Assembly: GCF_027744825.2 (NCBI RefSeq)
Contig: NC_071334.1
Location: 36,301,937-36,365,936, forward strand
Length of the DNA stretch: 64,000 bases
Source of the DNA: Synchiropus splendidus
Taxonomy: Eukaryota > Chordata > Actinopteri > Syngnathiformes > Callionymidae
Direction of reading: 5' to 3'
Shown here piece after piece: positions 10,384 through 25,859 of this stretch (within the stretch, counting starts at the first letter, position 1; the number at the start of each line of letters is the position of its first letter). The position numbers and the translations under genes were made by a program. Under the pieces are notes generated by a model that saw only the letters and a program-made list of their open reading frames with translations, did not search any database and had not been told where the DNA came from.

Positions 10384-13300
10384 AAAGCCACCCTGTATGT
10401 GCCACAGTGAGGAAAGTAAGATCCACAGTTATTTCCACGCGTGCCTTGTCATGCGTGAGGCTTCACTGACTTTCCATTTCCCAGTTCCGACAACACCTGG
10501 AATGCACACTTATATTTGTCAGACAGCCAGTCATTATCTCGCTGCTCACATGTTCCGTGAGACCCGAGGCTCAGTACAATGTCAGGTCGCTGGAATGAAA
10601 GAAACTCTGAATCAGCATGTGAAATACACATGAGAGGAAACGGGTGTCCGCTCAGAGGAGCAAATTCCAACCACCAAGCGCAGGAAACGTGGTGCGTTGG
10701 AACTGCCAGTCCATACAGTAATTTGCTGAGCAATCGGCTCCCCAGCCCGCTGCAGTCAGGCATCCACCTGTAACGTGATATAAGATGCTGAGGGAAAAAA
10801 AAAATTGAAACAAATACCAACAACACAATATGAAGGCATTAACTTAAATAGACACGAAAACCGTGAAGCTAAAGCATTCTTTCTGTGGGCGGTGCCCACA
10901 CAAGATGGACTTACCTGAATTACAGTCATTTTTTTTCATACCCCAGTCAACCGATGTGGCTATATATTCAAATCGTGCCAGTGAGGATTTGTCTATTCGC
11001 CCCAAAAGATGAAGAGCGTTATAAGAAAGGGGTGACGCAGCTTAAAAGAACAACAGACAAGTGGTGGCGTCGGTAGTCTGCAGTGGTCACGCTTAGCCTT
11101 AAAGTTCACATGAAATGGTTTCTGACATCGACTGCAGTACCCACGGTTTTCAAATGTAAACAAGCAGGAGCGTATCACTGAAGCAGAGGAGACAAGTAAA
11201 CACACTCAGTCAAAAATAAGTCCCTTTGTTGAACCACTCGCATTTTACACACACTGTCGTCCCCTGGCAGAGTGTAAGGGAAGAACTTGGTTTGAATAAA
11301 ATGGATGAAATGGAAATTAATTTTTCTATATTTTTTTGAGCCGATGATAGAAGGAAAAATTTACCTGATTCACTCAGACAATAAGGTTATAAAGGGAGAT
11401 TATGGGAAAAATGTGACGATGAGGAAGGTAGGTTGAAAGTCAAGAAAAGGAAACAACAGTACAGTAAGGAAATAAAATGGAGGAAAGCCTCTCAGCAGAA
11501 CTCATACCAGTGAAAAACAGGAACAAGGAGGCGAAAAACTGAAGAAGGAAATGAAGAGCCTGACAACCTCAAATACCTATTGAGCGGAAGCCACAAAGAA
11601 CAAAATGAAGCAAACCTTGTTCGAGATAGAGGAGCCCATATAGTGACATATTCTGAGCCAGGAGACATCAGAGGTGGCACACAGAGAAACAGATCATCGA
11701 CTGTCCACAGACCCTCAAAGAATGGACAGAAAAGTGGATGGTGAAAAACACTGATGATGCACTTACTAGATTTTTCTAGTAATTCGTGCTCTAATTGTAT
11801 CTTACATACAAATACAAGTTGCCTTGGAGAATAGAATGAAAATCCACTATTTGACACCCCTTTCATAATTAAGACCAATTTTGAGCCACCATAACCAGCT
11901 TCTTTCAATGTATAGTTTACAGCTGCTACAGCTACTTTGAGTCTCCGCCAGATCTCCCTTCTCACCCTAGAGAGTCAAGAAACCCCACAGAGATATGAGA
12001 AGCAAAAGACAGTAGCTGCGTAGGGAGATAATACTTCACAACAAGTACCAACAAAATGGGAAGGCCAGGGTGGAATGGAGAGCTGAACCAATCTTGAGGT
12101 AGTGGAACTATTAGCATTGCCAAGTAGGATCTTGTTGAGAGAGACTACCTCAACAGACTATGTTGAAGCTTATAAAATGCTGTGATAATGTGCACCACTG
12201 GATCAAACAGGAGTTGGTTTTCCAGAAAGTGAGCTTGGGTTCCATGAAGCGGCAAACCACAGTGTCTCACTGAACCAAACCTGCTAGTGAACCCTGAGTT
12301 TCCCTTGCTGAAGCACAGATACTACGCACAAAATCCCAGTCTGGAGAGGATGAGCACCACCCGAATGAATACTGAATAGTGTTGCATTGTATCAGTTCAT
12401 GTTTGACTGTGTCCTTCAGAAAATGCAGTTTTACACAGAAGGACCGACCAACCGAAAAAAGGCCAGGACTAGCTGTCATTGGATCACCTTTCTTCTTTTT
12501 GTCCAACGTTTGAACACTTTTCAACTCAAAGTTAAATATTGCATTTCAGATCACATTTTAGACAGTTGAACTAAAACCATAACTTTGCAGTGATCAAGCC
12601 ACATTCATCACAGCTGCTTTAATAAATGTGTGCAGTGGTTATTATTCTATGATTGTTGAGGAGAGGTTGAACATCACTGCACTTTTAATCACGCTTTGTA
12701 ATTCGATTATACCGCAGTATCTTTTTATATTTCAAGTCTGTTTTGTGTCTGTCGGATGTGCTCAAAAATGAAAATGAAACACTCCTTTTGTCGTTCACCT
12801 TCTCTCTCCAATTAACACGACCACGACCTGACACGACTCAGCCATCATTCTTTCTCTGACGTGTTAATGATTTCATGTGTGCTCAGGAGAAGTAGGAGGA
12901 GCCACTCTTTGTGTCACGTGTTGCCATGGTGAATCGTCTGGGTGCTATTGATGAGGGCTTCCAAACGTCCTCGTGCATGAGCTGTTTGCAGCTCTTCTTT
13001 GACTCATTAAACTAACCATTAACCCCGTTCTTGAAACGGGCCCCAAGTTTATCTCTTCTCAAAAATGTTTCTGATTGTCACTCATTGTTGTTGAGGTCTC
13101 CAAAGGCCACCAGAGGGCATATCTCAGTGACCAATCAGAATTAGATTCAATAAACGAAAAGCAGAATGATTTTTATTTCTTTTATTTCTTTTTATATCAC
13201 ATGCAAAAACCCAGCAATTGAAGTCGATACAAGTCATTTTCTGGAAAAGAACCCAGAGAACTGTCACAGCAGTGGCACACAATCTAATCTTTCCCAACCT

Positions 13301-16189
13301 AAGATTAGAAAAAGTTTCAGTGGTCAAAAAAAGTATCAAGCCAACAACCATTGATCAACATTAGTTCTGCAATGAGGAAGTGCCACTGGCTGATAACATG
13401 AATGTAAAACTTCAACAAGCATTTCATCCTACTTGTGTGTTTTTATTCAGGAAATGTAAATGATTCCATTTTTCAAGTTAATTCTGCAGTTAAGTAAAGT
13501 CTAATTATCCAGAGCTGAACTAAAATGACTTGTGAATTGCGTTAAACTTAGCTTGTGTGAATCAGACGGGCAGTGACAAGTGTGAGAGATGGTGGATCAC
13601 ACTTCCTCTTTCTCTTTCCTGTAACCTTCTCAGAAAACAGTGCTCTAGAACAAGACATGTCTCTGCGTTTATTCAATGCAAGTAACTTGTATCGCCACGG
13701 CTCTACCATTATATTAGACTAGATATTCTGTCCCACGGTGGGGAGCGTTAAAGACATTAGAGACATTAACGTGCATTGCCTTGTTGGTTCTGTTTTTCAA
13801 TGATGCTCTCAATGTTGAGAAAACTGCCGACAGTATCTCCCTGTGAATCCTAATTTAAATATCTGAATCTCTGTTTTGTCTCACTGACTCATATAAACAG
13901 ACCGCACGGCTTGTTTTTATGCACATAGTAAAATTGCCTCCTCTGAGAATGTTTTTCTTGTAATCATTGATTGAGGTGGCTCAGTGTAATTTCTGTTGAG
14001 CAAAATCATGGCAGGGCGCAAGTAAATAAAAGTGTGACTCCTTTGGCCGCTGGGGGGCAGTGTGGGTCCGTGTTGCAGCACGGCGGCTCACGCACGTCTC
14101 TCCTCTCGGAGGTATTTTGGGGGAATTGCCAAGCATATGAATGCATGTATTTGCCACACAAACACATGTACACACACATACCCACAAACAGTGCCGTAGT
14201 TGTGATTTGGACTCCTTGTGGTTTCTCTCTGCAGATGACTGACAGGTTCTTAATGAGAGCAGCCTGGAGCGTTTGCCCTGCAGGCCTGTACATCAAGCAT
14301 CAACATACAATACACGCCTTCACACACTGCCTTATTCATACACACCTTCCACGGCACCTTCATTGCTTTGGCTCTCAGGGAGATGGTCACTTGTGTTTCC
14401 AGCGGACGGAAGTCCAGCTTTGTCCACCTGAGAGCATCACAAACAGGTTTTTGTTAGGGCCACAATGATGAGAGCACATAGCTGCTGAGGTGAGGAGGCA
14501 ACCCAGAGCAACACACGTTTCCTCCACCTCTGTGTGATTCATCCCTCCTCTCACCTCTGTTCCCCTGCTCCCTTTTTTTCAGCCAATTAAAATACTCGGC
14601 GGATGGATACGACGAAGAAAGACATACCTCCTCCATGACATTCTCTCTACCCCCCTGTATGTTGACAGATCTGGTGCATTCAAACCCAGGTGAAAAAATG
14701 TGCCAGCTCCCGCCTCCTGCTGCTGTTAAATGTTCATGTATAAAATCAAAAATAAATGTCCACACGTACTCAACAACAGACGCATGTGAATGTACAAATC
14801 AGTCCTTCCCCTGAGCCTCCTCGTACACAAACTCAAATGCAATAAACAAAACATATATATATATAAATCTATATAATATAGATATATATATATTGAGTGG
14901 GCAATATATAATAATATAATACCTGATGCAGGTGAGGTGGAGTGTGCATCCATTTTTTACAGAACCAACACACAAGCACACCTCTCTGCAGGTATCGCTT
15001 CTCTTGTTTTCTTCTAGCCGCCCCAAGAGATCCTGCACAGGCCTGTAAACACACACACGGACAGTCAGTGGGTCTGCAACAGCAGTGTTGTGGGGGTCAG
15101 AGTCTCACTCAGTGTGTGAGCTCAGTCTGGTTCTCTCATCTGTTTGCATTATTTGTGCCTTCATTGGTTTGCTCAATAGTCAGTAATCACAGGAGACTAA
15201 GACACGCACATACATTTGCACACGCACACCAGCCTTTGATGCACGCCATGTATGTAACTCAAATTCATTAAATTGTCGGTTGGTTGGGTGGTTTAGTGGC
15301 TAATATGATACAGTTGGCACGGCAGCACTACAGCGTACACCAACAACACCGTCTGCAGACCTCTTTAAAGTTCTCTGTCATCACGCACAATTGTCGACCA
15401 AAGTTTTCATAATAATTTATCATCAAAGTAAAAAGCGGACAGTCATTTCGTGACTACTGACACACCACTGTTGTGCAGACGGTGAGCATAAAGTAGTATA
15501 AAATGAGCATAAAGAAGTAGGAGTGCCCTTTGAGCAACGTAACCACGGAAATGCTCTTACACCACCTAAGTGTTAAAATATTGGTGTAATAAATGGGTGG
15601 TCCAGGCTTCCACCTTCAGACGAGACTATGTGTTGCAGTTTTGCACAGGGTTTTTTTTTTCTTTTTCATTGTTATTACATTCAATTAAATAAATGTTTTA
15701 TGCCCACGAAAGGAAGAACCGTGTGAATGAATCGAGCCTGAAAAAAAAATCCAGTCAGGCCAGGTATGGTTCATAGTCGTTGAGTTGAGTCAAAACAAAC
15801 TCCACGAGCGTGCAGTCCCGAACATAGTTGGTGCATTGCTTGCACATTCCTTCACTGAGTTGACGGAAGTGATACCATGAGTCACAGAGTCGAGCTGTCC
15901 TGATGAAAGTCAGTAGATAGGCACTCCACAGTTCTTGATATATTTCTGTTTATGTAAATGAAGTCACACACTGAGGTCCACTGATATCCTCTTGGTCTTC
16001 TCCACAATGATGCTGCTTTTCTGCAACATTGGTCCAGGCGCGTCACCTCCTTTCTCAATTCAGACTTGTTGATGCATTGGTCCAGGACGAGTTATTTGGA
16101 AGTGTCGCTGGTTAGTTCATTTATGGATGAGTTGTTTGGATTGGACAATAATTGGAATTTACACTGAATTCTGATGGCTTATTCCCCTG
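10384..16189. other. Intergenic, nothing recognised except an (AT)n run
   Basis: An (AT)n cluster lies near 14850-14894. A 157-codon minus-strand open frame at 11492-11965 is not like any family I know and lacks coding-like composition. Other open frames are short. Confidence 0.55.
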
Positions 16190-16310
16190 GCTGGGTAGAT
16201 GGGGGTGGGAACACCTCAGCGCACCATGGGGTTTGAGGCAGGGGACCTGTCACCAGTCCATGAGTGTGGACATACAGACAACAACCACTCTCACAAACAC
16301 TCATGCCAAC
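16190..16310 (+). mobile_element. Rex3/RTE-like LINE 3'-end fragment, worn
   Basis: GGGTAGATGGGGGTGGGAAC, GGGGACCTGTCACCAGTCCA and the 'actctcacaaacactcatgcc' tail resemble the same 3'-end family as 19680-19791. More diverged. Confidence 0.5.
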
Positions 16311-19300
16311 AGACAATTTTGAGCCTCCAATTAACATCTTCTTGCTGTTGTGGCCCGAAAATATGGAATCATCTTATTACCTTACAAAGTTTTAGTCTGG
16401 CAATGCATCTGATGGGTGTCTGATGTCATTGTTTGGTTTGTTCATCTGCTTATAGTTTAGGGTTAGTTTAGTTTATATTCAACATTATTATATTTAGTAT
16501 CAAAGCATCGTGTCTAGCATTGCACTTCTTTGGTTCCGTGGTCAGTGTGCGCAATCATTAGCTGACACAATGAATCCTTCCTTTGTTGGAGGAGCGGAGG
16601 ACAACCAGTGAGGCTCATGGATGCAGTAAAGGTGGACATAAAGAGCAAAGGAGGCCGACTTGCTGTGACAACTGCCATTCAGAATAACGCTGACTAAATA
16701 ACATCTGAACATGAGCTATTTCAATTATTTGGAAATGCCTTGAGCTGAACAACTTTGTGTGGCTGTGTCTCGCAGTTTGGAAACACTTTGAAGGAACTTA
16801 ACTACAGGAAACTGTGAACCCTGTGAGAAAGTCGGGAAAGGAAGGCAGTGGTTTCTCTCACACAGGACGGCACACACAGTGGTGGTCTGTGAGTGGCCAT
16901 TTAAGAATCTGCCCGGCAGTTCACTGACCCAGGACTAACAAGGCAGCGGGCCGGTGTTGGAGGAGCAGTGGCTCTTATCTAGTGACCACACAGCGTTGGA
17001 TATCTCTGACCACGTTTGACCAGTGGCTGAACTGATTAGCTCGACTCCAGGCCCAGTTTATGTAAGAGCGCGCGCGCAGACACACACACACACACCTTAG
17101 CCAAGATAGACATTTTTGACTAATTGGGAAGCATCTTCTTCTGTTTGCCTGCAAGTGCGGACCGGCAGCATGGTGTGGCAGCGCAGCAGAAACGCTCCAC
17201 ACAGGAAAAACAAAAACACAAGACAATTGCTCTGTTACGATCTGTCCTGTCCGATTGGACAAATAGTCTGCAGTGAAGAAACTGCAGAGTGGACATGTGA
17301 TGGCCAAAGTGTCAAGGACTGTGGATTCACCCGTTTAATGAGAATCTATGGGCCGAGCTGATAAAGGGCCGGACTGAGCTGAGAGGTTGTGACAAGTCCT
17401 AATGCGCACATGTATAAATGATGTGGGTGAGGAAGAGGCGGTGTCCTGCTGGATGAGCCTGGACGGCATCAATCCATTTCCCATCCACACAGTCATCATC
17501 TCTGCATTTGTCTCTGCATCTACACGTTTATATAGCCTTTGTGATCGAGCTATATTCCGGGTGCAATGAGCTCAAATGGACAGCAGGTGACAATAGCATC
17601 ACCGAGCTCCTATAAAATATCAGTGACTTGAAAAAGCGGCCAGCAACAACAAAATGAACAATGTTCATATGTAATCCCCACCACACCGTGATTGGCAGAA
17701 GTGCTAATCATTTACAGGATCAATAGCTGCGGAATTTTTTACCATGTTAGCAAACTCTACCCGACTATTTTAATGACAGCTACTGTCAGCAGTGGTGTTG
17801 AAGAAACAGCTAAAATGACAACAGCTATTAGGAACTCATTTCGGACCAGATCAGAAACTGCTTTTCAGAAAGTGCTTTTGAGGGACGGCTCACGGAAAGA
17901 AGTTTGGAAACAATGTCAGGGGAGGCCAGGTGGTTTGGCCAACAAGGATGTTGGCAATGAAGGAGAGCAAGGCAACCGATGAGACTCATGGATATGGTGT
18001 ACACAAAAATACAAGCCAATTTTTGGAAAAGGGATTCCCATGGAGGTTTCAAACTACCAGCTACTAAGAGTTAGTGATTCAGAGGGTCTTGGAGGAAAAT
18101 AAATTATTGTACGAATTAATGTTTTTTGTTTTTTTTGGGTGGCGGTGATGAAAGACATCTGATTTATAATCGACACACTGATGCAAAAACCACCGCATAC
18201 ACACACTCCCTCACTCGTGCACACACACACTCTTTGTTATGTTGAGCATGTGCATCTGTGCATGTCTCAGTCGGAGAGGGGTTAAAATCCGATTGAGTCG
18301 ATACCACTGGAGAATAAGACATTCTGCATGCAGACTGTGCGTGTGTGTGTGTGGGGGGGGGCAACATGGGACTTACTCCCTCTCCGAAGCAGCCCTCAGT
18401 TGAAGTAGGATTGAAGTCTGAATCCTCGGTGGTGAATGTTCACAAAGTCAATAGCATCTGTTCAGTCCCCCCCTGCATCGGGGTTATGGTTATTATCATT
18501 TCTGAAACACTCTCACACAGTTACAGCACAAACACACATAATAAAGGATGCCCCATGATGATCATATATTTGCAAAAATACAATACATGCTGCTGCACAA
18601 TTCCCGGCACTGTTTGTGGAGAGCTTGTTTTCATTTGTGCTCACTTATGTGTGAATAATCTGTCTGTCAGTTGCCTGGCGTTTTTTAAAGTGACAAAGTG
18701 CCTGAGGGACAAAGTTCCACTGATCTGCTCACGATTCGGTTAAATTCAACAAAGACATGATTCAGTTGAAGGTGCCAAGGAAACTAGATCAAAACTGAGA
18801 AAGTGCACAATTCCATCAAAGATCTGAGATGAGGTCAAGCACGTGTTACAGTCTTCCTGTTTACAAGAGGATTGGAAAGCTTGCAACCCCTAGATGAAGT
18901 CTCAAAAACAGTGAGGTTATCAGCCTGTCAGTGATCTTTCAAACAAAACTGTGTTTTTAGTTTCCACTCAGTACTAACAGGAATAAATGGTTAGAACTGA
19001 GCACATTCATCTTAAAATCAAGTGACCAGATCTACACCATGAATATGTCCTTCGGATCGGTCCAGCTTCATAGCACACCTGACATCACCCAGCTACTGGC
19101 AAACACATACATACACCTATGTGTTGTTGTTTGGCATTTGTAAGCTACATGAGTGTCATGTCTCGGGCTTGTTGGCTTTGCATGACGTTGTTCATAGTTC
19201 TCACCAGCCTCCATCTAGAATAGACGGAGTAAATCATAAAAAACAATGAGATCAACGGTCAGTTTGGTGTTGAAGATGAAGCCATTCAACCACATTGCCC

Positions 19301-19679
19301 AAACAATTGACAGAACACATTCTGACTTGGAGAGAAGGACACAAGTGCATCCTTACTGAGCACAGCAAATTTAATCAGACTAAAAGGATGTGAGGAGTCA
19401 AAGAGAGACGTAGGCACGGACACATGGATCTGGTACTAAAGAGGGTGACAACGGTGGGGTCTGTACAACCAGGGACACGGGAAAGAGCTTCTGTGTGTGT
19501 GTGAACATGATCAGGGGAAGAGCGTGTATGAGGCAGAATTCACGTTACTGGTTCAAACTAGGGTTTTTGAAGAGATAAGCATTGAGTTTAGTTACGCATT
19601 ACACCGAGACACATTAGCAAGAGTATTAAGTAACTCAATCAAACAGATAACAGATAACTAACTAACAAATAATTCATCT
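16310..19679. other. Intergenic, nothing recognised beyond short CA runs
   Basis: A short (CG)(CA) run near 17070-17096 and (GT)n plus poly-G near 18340-18361 are the only structures. Weakly open frames at 16975-17307, 17692-17982 and 18345-18743 have no family resemblance. Confidence 0.6.
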
Positions 19680-21070
<1,391 letters not shown>

Positions 21071-21171
21071 GGTGCCGTGGTGCCAGTCAGTCGCATACAC
21101 CTCAGAAGTGAAATGAGGCAGTCTTTGATTCTGAGGTTAAAGGTCATGGCCTTTCAGCAAGCCAGGCTTCC
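21071..21171 (+). repeat. 101-bp inverted repeat, left arm
   Basis: This is the partner of 25028-25128, 3.9 kb away in opposite orientation, differing at three of 101 positions. The two arms flank the TATA box and first two exons of the tentative plus-strand gene. Either a recent dispersal of one mobile family or a local inverted duplication would explain it. Confidence 0.9.
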
Positions 21172-22314
21172 TATACTACCTGCATACCAGGTCTGACTAT
21201 GCCACCTCCACATTCAAGGTCATGACCAAGTCACCTAGGAGTGAAGGTCATGTCACCCCTACAGTATATACAGTATATAACTACATAAAACTATGACAAG
21301 GCAGACAAGACACCCATCTCCTTAGGGGCTGTAATGAAACATTTGTGTCAGTGTCAAAAGGGGCTAGAGGGCCACATTTAGCTGCTCATGTCATTTCACA
21401 AGAGCCTATGGTTGGCTTGCTATTATGAACTCAAACCATGTACTACAAGACTGCCAATGTTGATTTCATGAAAGGCTCAACTCAGTGATATTGAGCACTA
21501 GAATCGTCTTCCTTTTCATTCATTTTGTGGACCCAGTTCATCTCATGGTAGACGAAGGCACTCACACAGTCGTGAATTCATCCGCCCGAATGGTGATCCA
21601 GGTCCAAGTGACATCCTAGCAAACTGGGCCAACGAAGGACTTATGATGCCTCAAGTTCATAATTCTGAGTGGATACATGACAATCGCGTCAGGATCGACC
21701 GTCCAAATGATGAGGTGTTGGTATCGTGCAAAGCTAGGGTTGAGATGCGAGTGAATTAATTCAAGGGTGTGAGTTGTGACATGGTGATGCCACAGAGAGG
21801 AATAGAACAATGATTTTTAGCAAAATATTGAGTGCGGCTGCGCATGACCAAGACTTGAGTGACCCCTAATTTGACTGAAGAAGCCTGGGCAATCAACACT
21901 GTACAGAAAGTGCCCAGTGGATCTGCTAGTGTTGTGAATTCCATCAGTGTTTATTCCAGCAGGCTAGTTTGACTAGTTTCCTGTGGACTTGCACTTGTGG
22001 TTGAAGCCACTTATTAGTGTGTTGAAAGTTGTGGGTGCACTTTTTCTGTCCACAGACTCAAAGATTCAAATAAAGCAGATTTCTGCAGTGCAGCGAAGGT
22101 TTTGATCTTGGAAGTGAAGCAGTGTGTCAGTGAAAAAATGAGGAGAGTATAGTTCATGAAGTTTAAGATTGAACTTTTTGTGCTTTCTGGTGCGAGCGTT
22201 TCAGCTAATTACGCACAAATCCCTCACGCTTGCAGCTCCAATCCACCAGCGTCGTTTTCTCACAGAGGACAAAGAAAACAAAGCCCACTGACAAACAAAC
22301 AGTGAGTGAAAAAA
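21172..22314. other. Upstream region of the tentative gene
   Basis: No repeat or gene recognised. The last 120 bases before the TATA box become richer in G+C and contain GTCGTTTTCTCAC and CTGACAAACAAACAG words. Possibly promoter-proximal. Confidence 0.5.
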
Positions 22315-22322
22315 TATAAAAG
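22315..22322 (+). promoter_or_regulatory. TATA box upstream of tentative gene
   Basis: TATAAAAG lies 105 bases upstream of the candidate ATG at 22420. The intervening sequence turns G+C-rich (GCTGAGCTGTGGCGACAGCG), which fits a 5' UTR starting near 22345. Role inferred. Confidence 0.4.
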
Positions 22323-22419
22323 GGAGGAAGCTTTCTTTCCATACAGCAGCTGAGCTGTGGCGACAGCGGCGTTTAATCAGTCGCTTTTTTTTCCAGCGCC
22401 GGCAGAGTGAGCAGCCGTG

Positions 22420-22500
22420 ATGCTGCAGCCCTCTGATCAGCGCCGGGAGAGGAGCCCCCCGCCGAGCTGCTGCCGCCCCTCAGCCACAGGTCAGTCCTTG
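22420..22500 (+). CDS. Tentative unidentified gene, exon 1 (27 codons)
   Basis: This is a G+C-rich open frame starting MLQPSDQRRERSPPPSCC and ending at TTG|GTGAGT, a strong donor in phase 0. It lies just downstream of a TATA box. An alternative donor (CAG|GTCAGT) lies ten bases earlier, but only the TTG donor joins the next candidate exon in frame. The peptide is Pro/Arg/Ser-rich and low in complexity. I recognise no family. The first-exon call rests on promoter context and splice phase. Confidence 0.35.
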
Positions 22501-22639
22501 GTGAGTAGGTTTCATTCTGCTGTCGCCCTCATTCTCTCATTAAGATACTGCATGTGTCTGTCTGAGTGCTCACATGTGTTTACTGCCTTGTGTTTGTTTC
22601 CCGGTGTGTGTGTGTGTGTGTGTGGTGAATGCACCCCAG

Positions 22640-22714
22640 GACTCGCCTAAAGGGGATGTGGATCCCCGGCCTCCACTGAGATCCGCCAGCACAACGAGGA
22701 TTTCTGTCAACGAG
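22640..22714 (+). CDS. Tentative unidentified gene, exon 2 (25 codons)
   Basis: This 75-bp open segment encodes DSPKGDVDPRPPLRSASTTR followed by ISVNE, after CACCCCAG and before GAG|GTGGGG, phase 0 at both ends. The acceptor has a poor pyrimidine tract because the 139-bp upstream intron contains a (GT)n run, and the donor is weak. Support is the frame agreement with exons 1 and 3. Function unknown. Confidence 0.3.
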
Positions 22715-25027
22715 GTGGGGGTGCGTGTGGGAGTGTGTGTTGCCAAGAAGTGCAAGGCGCATCAAGTGACTTGGTGCCTCGGGGTCAGACTCACACACAT
22801 ACACACACAGGGCGAGGAGGTACCGTGGCATCGTAAACAAATGCAGACTGTTAGATCTCATCAGCTTCATCACACTTTATTATGATGATTTTGGGGAATA
22901 CTGTAACCTAAACCTCAGAGACCTGAGAGACACATGAGGCGTGGAGGTTAGAACACAAGTAAACGTCTTATTTTGCTCCTTCATGAGCCAGCATTGCGGT
23001 TGGAACGCTTTTGAAAACGGATCCCTCTCATAATCACATGGTAATGGCGTGGCAGATTCTCTTGGCTTTCATCCACATGAGAAATTCGAATGAAATTAAT
23101 TTACTGGGCAGCACAATGGAATATTGGTTAATGCTGTGCCCTCAGCATGAACGTCAGCATTTAGGCTGAGGGAATTCTTGGAGTGAACCTGCTTCCCATG
23201 TAAGTTCTCCCCAGGCTCGGGGAATTTTTCTTCTTAAACACACACATCTATAAGAAATGAAAAAGCTTGGGTACCACAAAATACAAATGCAGCTTAACCG
23301 CCAGCAAATTACCAGCTATCTAGTCCCACTAGAGTACATGTATGTGCACTTCCTGTTCTTTGTGTGCATTGCAGTAGTCTTCAACTCGGCCCTCAAAGGC
23401 CGGGGTGAAGAAGGTTTTTGTTCCAGTCAATCAAGCAGGCATACTTGAACCTCTCAGGTGTCTTAAGAGTGACACTTTTTTGGTGATGCTTGACTGGTTA
23501 ACTAATCTGAAGTCCAGTCTTTTGTCTTCTGTCACAGTTTCTAAACAGTTTTCTGTCTCACATGGTTCAGTGAAAATAGTTCCATCAGCTTCCAAAAACC
23601 AATTGAGTTCGTCTTCATCCTTCTGATGAACGGAAACCAATTGGAGCAAGAACCAAGCCTGCTGATGACAGGCAGGAAGCTACTACTTCCAAGCAGTAAA
23701 GGCCTGAAGTTATGTCCAACTGAACAATATGCATGAGGGCAAGTTGGGTTTGCCTCTCCACATACTACTGGAAGAAAAAAAGTTACAGAGCGTAGTCTCC
23801 AATGCCAAGGTTTTTAATCGTAATTTAGAAATGAGGTCATGAGAACAGTGAACTTTTTTTATTTTTTGTTTAAACAACAATTTTGAAATTGCTAATTGCT
23901 ATTTCAAAAAGGAGCAAAGTGGCCCAGAAGAGCTGAAGCAGGGTGTGTGTCACTCAATCACACAAGGGGCCAAGATTTCAAACGCTGAGACAGTTGAGAG
24001 GGAAATAAATAATAAATAAATAAATAAAGAGCCATCTGTAAATGGCCGTGTCTATGTTAGTAAAAAAGGAGGTTTAAACAGAGTCATCCTTGAAGGCCAT
24101 ATTCAACACAAGGTTTCAAAACACAAATTGTCAATCTCCACCTCTGACTCACACAGGATATACGGTTTTGTACTTGAAATCCCAAATATTCATTTGCTTG
24201 CATCTTTTTTTTTTTTAAGAATTTCCCACATGATCTGCACTAGCTGGCCAGTCTCGAACTCTAATCTAGGCAGATTTTGATGCTTTGTTGGTGATCACGT
24301 TTTTCGTACACTTGACATGTCCTGAGCTCTTACTTGCCACATAAAATGACTTTGTGGCATTGGCGGCAGTTCAGCAGGGACGGTGGTGAACTTGTCCCCA
24401 CTACACACAAATCCGATGAAACCATCGTAACCTGTTATTTTCATCAGTATAAAAAATTCCGATACTCCTGAACGCACCATCTGCACGCATCAGAGATGCG
24501 TAGATCAATGCTTCACCTGAGGCAGTGATCAAAATGAAGAAAATAAGAGTTGTGACGCGTGTACTCCCGCGGACCATCACATGTAAAAGAAACATATTCC
24601 TCATTTATTTCAGCCTGATCAGTTCAAGCACACAGTGCAAGACGCTTGATCAGCAGTGGCCTGGAGTGGACAAAAAGTCTCATGAAAGACAGATTCAAGA
24701 GAAAGGATAAATATTAACAGAAGTATAAACGGCAACATTTCACTTACAATATGTAATAAGCCTGTGTTGCAAATGCTTTCATAGTGGCCGAGTCCATTGT
24801 AAAAGCAATTATAATCACCATCCTGTCACCTTCAACACAAACTGATGGCCTTGCTTTGCCGGTCTAATTTTGAGATGGATTAATAAAATAAACAAGGCCA
24901 CGACAACGATTTGATTGGCGTCTGGGAACTAAACTCATTCCACCACTATTCTATGAACAGTTTGCTGAAGCATGAGATTTCTAATCCGAGCTGAGTTACC
25001 GTGTGCATCCTGAGCTGCAACCACAGG

Positions 25028-25128
25028 GGAAGCCTGGCTTGCTGAAAGGCCATGACCTTTAACCTCAGAATCAAAGACAGCCTCATTTCACTTCTGAGGT
25101 GTCTGCGACTGACTGGCACCAAGGCACC
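25028..25128 (-). repeat. 101-bp inverted repeat, right arm
   Basis: Read on the minus strand it matches 21071-21171 with only three substitutions and no gap. It contains GATTCTGAGGTTAAAGGTCA and GCCTTTCAGCAAGCCAGGCT. Similarity stops sharply at both ends. Identity to a named repeat family is not known to me. Confidence 0.9.
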
Positions 25129-25859
25129 CGAGCAATAAGCCATGATTTTTAAATAGACGTGCGCTAGTCTGTCGCTATATGCTAATATTGGCCTTTAAAC
25201 AAATCCACCACTTCCTGCGTGTGTGTGTGTGTGTTCGCTTGCATAAATGCATATGATTCTGGTCCATGGACCCTCCTGGCAGAATGACCAAATCTAGCTT
25301 CAGTAAAGTTCACAAAGTCATTAATTTTGACACATTTGAAAAACAACTCTGTGTGGATTGTTTTCGGCCTGTCACAGATAACAAACAAGGTTGTAGATAA
25401 CAATTTTTACACTAAAAGGGAGCCCACACAGTGACAGAGCGAGCTTAGGTTTCTGAGTGTTTAACAAGTCCACTGTACACACACATTCTGGCTTTCACAC
25501 ACAACTGAGGCGCAGTGCGAACTAGAAACCAGGTAGCAAACAAGCGAGAACAGAGCCTGAGTGGAAGTGTTAATTAAAAGTTTTGGGTACATGAATATGA
25601 TGTGTTGCGCCCGTACACAAAGATGGAAACACACCTGTCACAAACATCCCCAAAGCCTCTTTGTAAGAGCGCAGAGATTCACTTAGCACAATAACAACCA
25701 AACCAATGCTTTAGTGACAGGAAAAAGGAAACGTGAGACAGAGGGAGGACGGTGTTTCCATTTTGGAGAGTTTCCCTCATCGCTTAAAACCATTGTGGCT
25801 CTTTGGGGGTGAATTTTCTATACTAACTGACTAAGTGGCTCACTGTCAATCTAAAATAT

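Noticed and set aside
11492..11965. 157-codon minus-strand open frame
   Set aside because: No family resemblance, no splice or promoter context, and a composition rich in Phe, Leu, Ser and Cys like translated non-coding DNA.
13971..14468. 165-codon plus-strand open frame
   Set aside because: His- and Cys-rich low-complexity translation near CA-rich DNA with no recognisable domain; two shorter minus-strand frames overlap it.
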